From Rhizobium leguminosarum (GTDB lineage: Bacteria; Pseudomonadota; Alphaproteobacteria; Rhizobiales; Rhizobiaceae), in contig NZ_MZMU01000001.1 in the NCBI RefSeq assembly GCF_004123835.1, positions 62,001 to 126,000 of the forward strand: a stretch of 64,000 nt of DNA, written 5' to 3'. The translations under genes were made by a program, and so were the position numbers. Shown here in pieces: positions 62,559-64,000 of this stretch. Every line of letters begins with the position of its first letter. Position 1 is the first letter of the stretch. The notes beneath the pieces were generated by a model. It was not told where the DNA came from, ran no database searches, and was given only the letters and a program-made list of their open reading frames with translations.

Positions 62559-63685
62559 CAGAGGCTCCTTTTCCAGAGGTCGGGATTGAAGATCTTGAAG
62601 CGGCCGTAGAAGGTTTCGCAGAAGAGAATGACGATGAAGAGCGTCCCCTGCAGCACCAGAACCGTCGCATCCGGCAGACCCATGCGCCGCTGGATGAGAC
62701 CGCCCGAGGCGTCGATGCCACCGAGCAGGATCGCCACCGGAATGATCGCCAGCGGATTGTGCCTGGCGAGGAAGGCGACGAGGATACCGGTATAACCGTA
62801 GCCGGCGGCAAGCGAGGCATTGGCGCTTCCCTGCACCGCCGCCACTTCGATCATGCCCGCCAGGCCGGCAAAGCTGCCGGCAAGCGCGGTAAATCCGGCG
62901 ATCAGCTTGCCGACCGGCAGTCCCTGGATCTGGGCGGCGCGCACGTTGCCGCCGGCGATGCGGGCGGCAAAACCGTAGCTCGTCGCCTCGATGACGATCC
63001 AGGATACCATGCAGGCGAGGATGCCGATGACCAGGCCCCAATGCACGTCCATGCCGGGAATATTGCCGAGCATATATTCCGCCGGCAGCGGCTTGGTCGA
63101 CGGCTTGTTGAGGCTTGCCGGATCGCGCAGCAGCCCTTCGACGAACTGGTTCATCAGGGCAATGGCGATATAGGAGAGCAGCAGCGACGAGATGGTTTCG
63201 TTGACGCCGCGATAGTGGCGCAGAAAACCGGCAAGGCCGATCCAGATGCCGCCGACCACCATGGCGGCGATCGCCATCAGAATGAGGGTGAGGAAGACAG
63301 GCGCGGTGCCGGCGAGCGGCAGAGCCATGGCTGCGGCGGCAACGCCGCCCAGCACGACCGCTCCTTCCCCGCCGATGATGACGAGGCCGAGACGGGCGGG
63401 CAGGGCGACGCAGAGTGCCGTCAGGAGAAGGGGTGCGGCACGACTTAAGCTGTTCTGCACCGAAAACCAGCTGCCGAAGCCGCCGGTGTACATCAGTTGG
63501 AAGAGGGTGGCCGGCGACTTGCCGACCGCCAGGATGAAGAGGGAGAAGAGCGCAAGACCGATCAGGATGGCCGCGAGGCCGATGACAACAGGCTCGGCTC
63601 GCCGCGCGATCCATTCGAGGACGGGGCGCAGCGAAGCCGGTTTTTCCACGATGGCTATTGCGGGATCATTGGCCTCGATGGTCAT
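62558..63685 (-). CDS. Nucleoside-type (BMP family) ABC transporter permease 1
   Basis: 375 aa YufP-like permease. Features: GSWFSVQNSLSRAAPLLLTALCVALPARLGLVIIGGEGAVVLGG, HYRGVNETISSLLLSYIAIAL, GYGYTGILVAFLARHNPLAIIPVAILLGGI. A long N-terminal cytoplasmic arm precedes the first helix. It follows the binding-protein gene by 20 bases. Confidence 0.9.
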   Translation of the reverse strand: MTIEANDPAIAIVEKPASLRPVLEWIARRAEPVVIGLAAILIGLALFSLFILAVGKSPATLFQLMYTGGFGSWFSVQNSLSRAAPLLLTALCVALPARLGLVIIGGEGAVVLGGVAAAAMALPLAGTAPVFLTLILMAIAAMVVGGIWIGLAGFLRHYRGVNETISSLLLSYIAIALMNQFVEGLLRDPASLNKPSTKPLPAEYMLGNIPGMDVHWGLVIGILACMVSWIVIEATSYGFAARIAGGNVRAAQIQGLPVGKLIAGFTALAGSFAGLAGMIEVAAVQGSANASLAAGYGYTGILVAFLARHNPLAIIPVAILLGGIDASGGLIQRRMGLPDATVLVLQGTLFIVILFCETFYGRFKIFNPDLWKRSL

Positions 63686-63705
63686 GGCGCTTCTCCCTTC
63701 GTGGT

Positions 63706-64000
63706 TTACGCTGTGGACCCGACCACGCCCTCGACCAGATAATTCATGCTTTCAAGCTCGATCGCGTCTTCGGCGTAGCTCTTGTCGGCAGCCACGACAG
63801 TGTCGCCCTTATTGTCCTTCAACGGACCCTTGAAGACCGAGAAGCCGCCCTTCATCATCTCCGCCTGCGTGGTTTCGAAGGCCTTGCGGCCCTCGGCGGA
63901 CACGGCGGGGCCGAGCGCGCTCATCTTCACAAAGCCGTCCTTCAGGCCGCCGCGCACGAAGTTGCCGAGCTTTTCGCCGGCCTGCGCCTTCTTGACAAAG
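63706..64000 (-). CDS. BMP-family ABC transporter substrate-binding protein (C-terminal part)
   Basis: Only the last 97 codons are inside the window; the gene continues beyond base 64000. The visible part includes KLGNFVRGGLKDGFVKMSALGP, AEMMKGGFSVFKGPLKDNKG and the ending SMNYLVEGVVGS, which fit the C-terminus of basic-membrane-protein (PnrA-like) lipoproteins that bind nucleosides or similar compounds. It is the first visible gene of the operon that ends with the cupin. Confidence 0.8.
   Translation of the reverse strand, partial: FVKKAQAGEKLGNFVRGGLKDGFVKMSALGPAVSAEGRKAFETTQAEMMKGGFSVFKGPLKDNKGDTVVAADKSYAEDAIELESMNYLVEGVVGSTA

Noticed and set aside
62559..63614. Upstream extension of the permease 2 frame
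   Set aside because: It translates permease 1 in the wrong frame; permease 2 has its own GGAG-preceded ATG at 62558.
1..64000. CRISPR arrays, tRNA or rRNA genes, nod boxes, complete insertion sequences
   Set aside because: No regularly spaced repeats, cloverleaf-like stretches, known nod-box words or transposase genes were seen on reading both strands; a tRNA scan was not possible.

Overview
The window looks like part of a large replicon of a fast-growing rhizobium (Rhizobium leguminosarum / etli group). This rests on a complete repABC replication and partition cassette (about 30.2-33.9 kb, minus strand) with two identical 16-bp parS sites and a candidate counter-transcribed RNA. The gene content fits: a glpR-glpD-glpSTPQ glycerol operon like the plasmid-borne one known in R. 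leguminosarum, Rhizobiales small families (DUF992, DUF1328, DUF2934) and many solute transporters. The replicon is therefore most likely a plasmid or megaplasmid. I see no tRNA, rRNA, CRISPR array or intact insertion sequence.

Layout. 0-5.8 kb: glycerol uptake and oxidation on the minus strand, repressor first, with a promoter carrying three 11-bp-phased repeats. 5.8-7.8 kb: DMT exporter and divergent LysR regulator. 7.8-9.0 kb: a scar holding a resolvase tail, an orphan gene and a truncated acetyltransferase. 9-18.6 kb: small envelope or stress proteins, a VOC protein, an ABC-F ATPase, an aldose-1-epimerase-like protein, and a GntR-uxuA (mannonate dehydratase) pair. 18.8-23 kb: three surface-polysaccharide genes (O-antigen ligase, CapD/WbpM-type dehydratase, sugar transferase). 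23.1-27.3 kb: a secreted subtilase divergent from an ECF sigma/anti-sigma pair, a phage-like conserved protein and a secreted Asn/Ser-repeat protein. 27.3-30.1 kb: SLC13-type transporter and glycerate kinase. 30.2-34 kb: repABC. 34.5-36.5 kb: XRE regulator and fosmidomycin-resistance-type MFS. 36.7-41.5 kb: FMN reductase, MetQNI importer and a frameshifted flavin monooxygenase, suggesting sulfur or methionine acquisition. 41.8-48 kb: methylmalonyl-CoA mutase, an FAH-family enzyme, two Gfo/Idh/MocA dehydrogenases and a VOC protein. 48-57.3 kb: ureohydrolase, aminotransferase, LLM monooxygenase with flavin reductase, two regulators and a polar-amino-acid-type ABC importer. 57.3-64 kb: a tightly coupled minus-strand operon with a BMP-type (nucleoside-like) ABC importer, formamidase, biuret hydrolase, a second isochorismatase-fold cysteine hydrolase and a cupin.

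The most interesting system is the last operon. It has one dedicated importer and three C-N hydrolases. One of these, biuH, carries the Asp36/Lys142/Cys175 triad of characterised biuret hydrolases. A second could be a triuret-hydrolase-like enzyme. Together they suggest uptake and stepwise deamination of an oligo-urea, ureide or formylated N-rich compound. Other notable points are an ATPase pair in the glycerol importer with complementary degenerate motifs (one predicted dead ATP site), an 18-codon ORF bridging repA and repB across parS, and two copies of a palindromic intergenic element.
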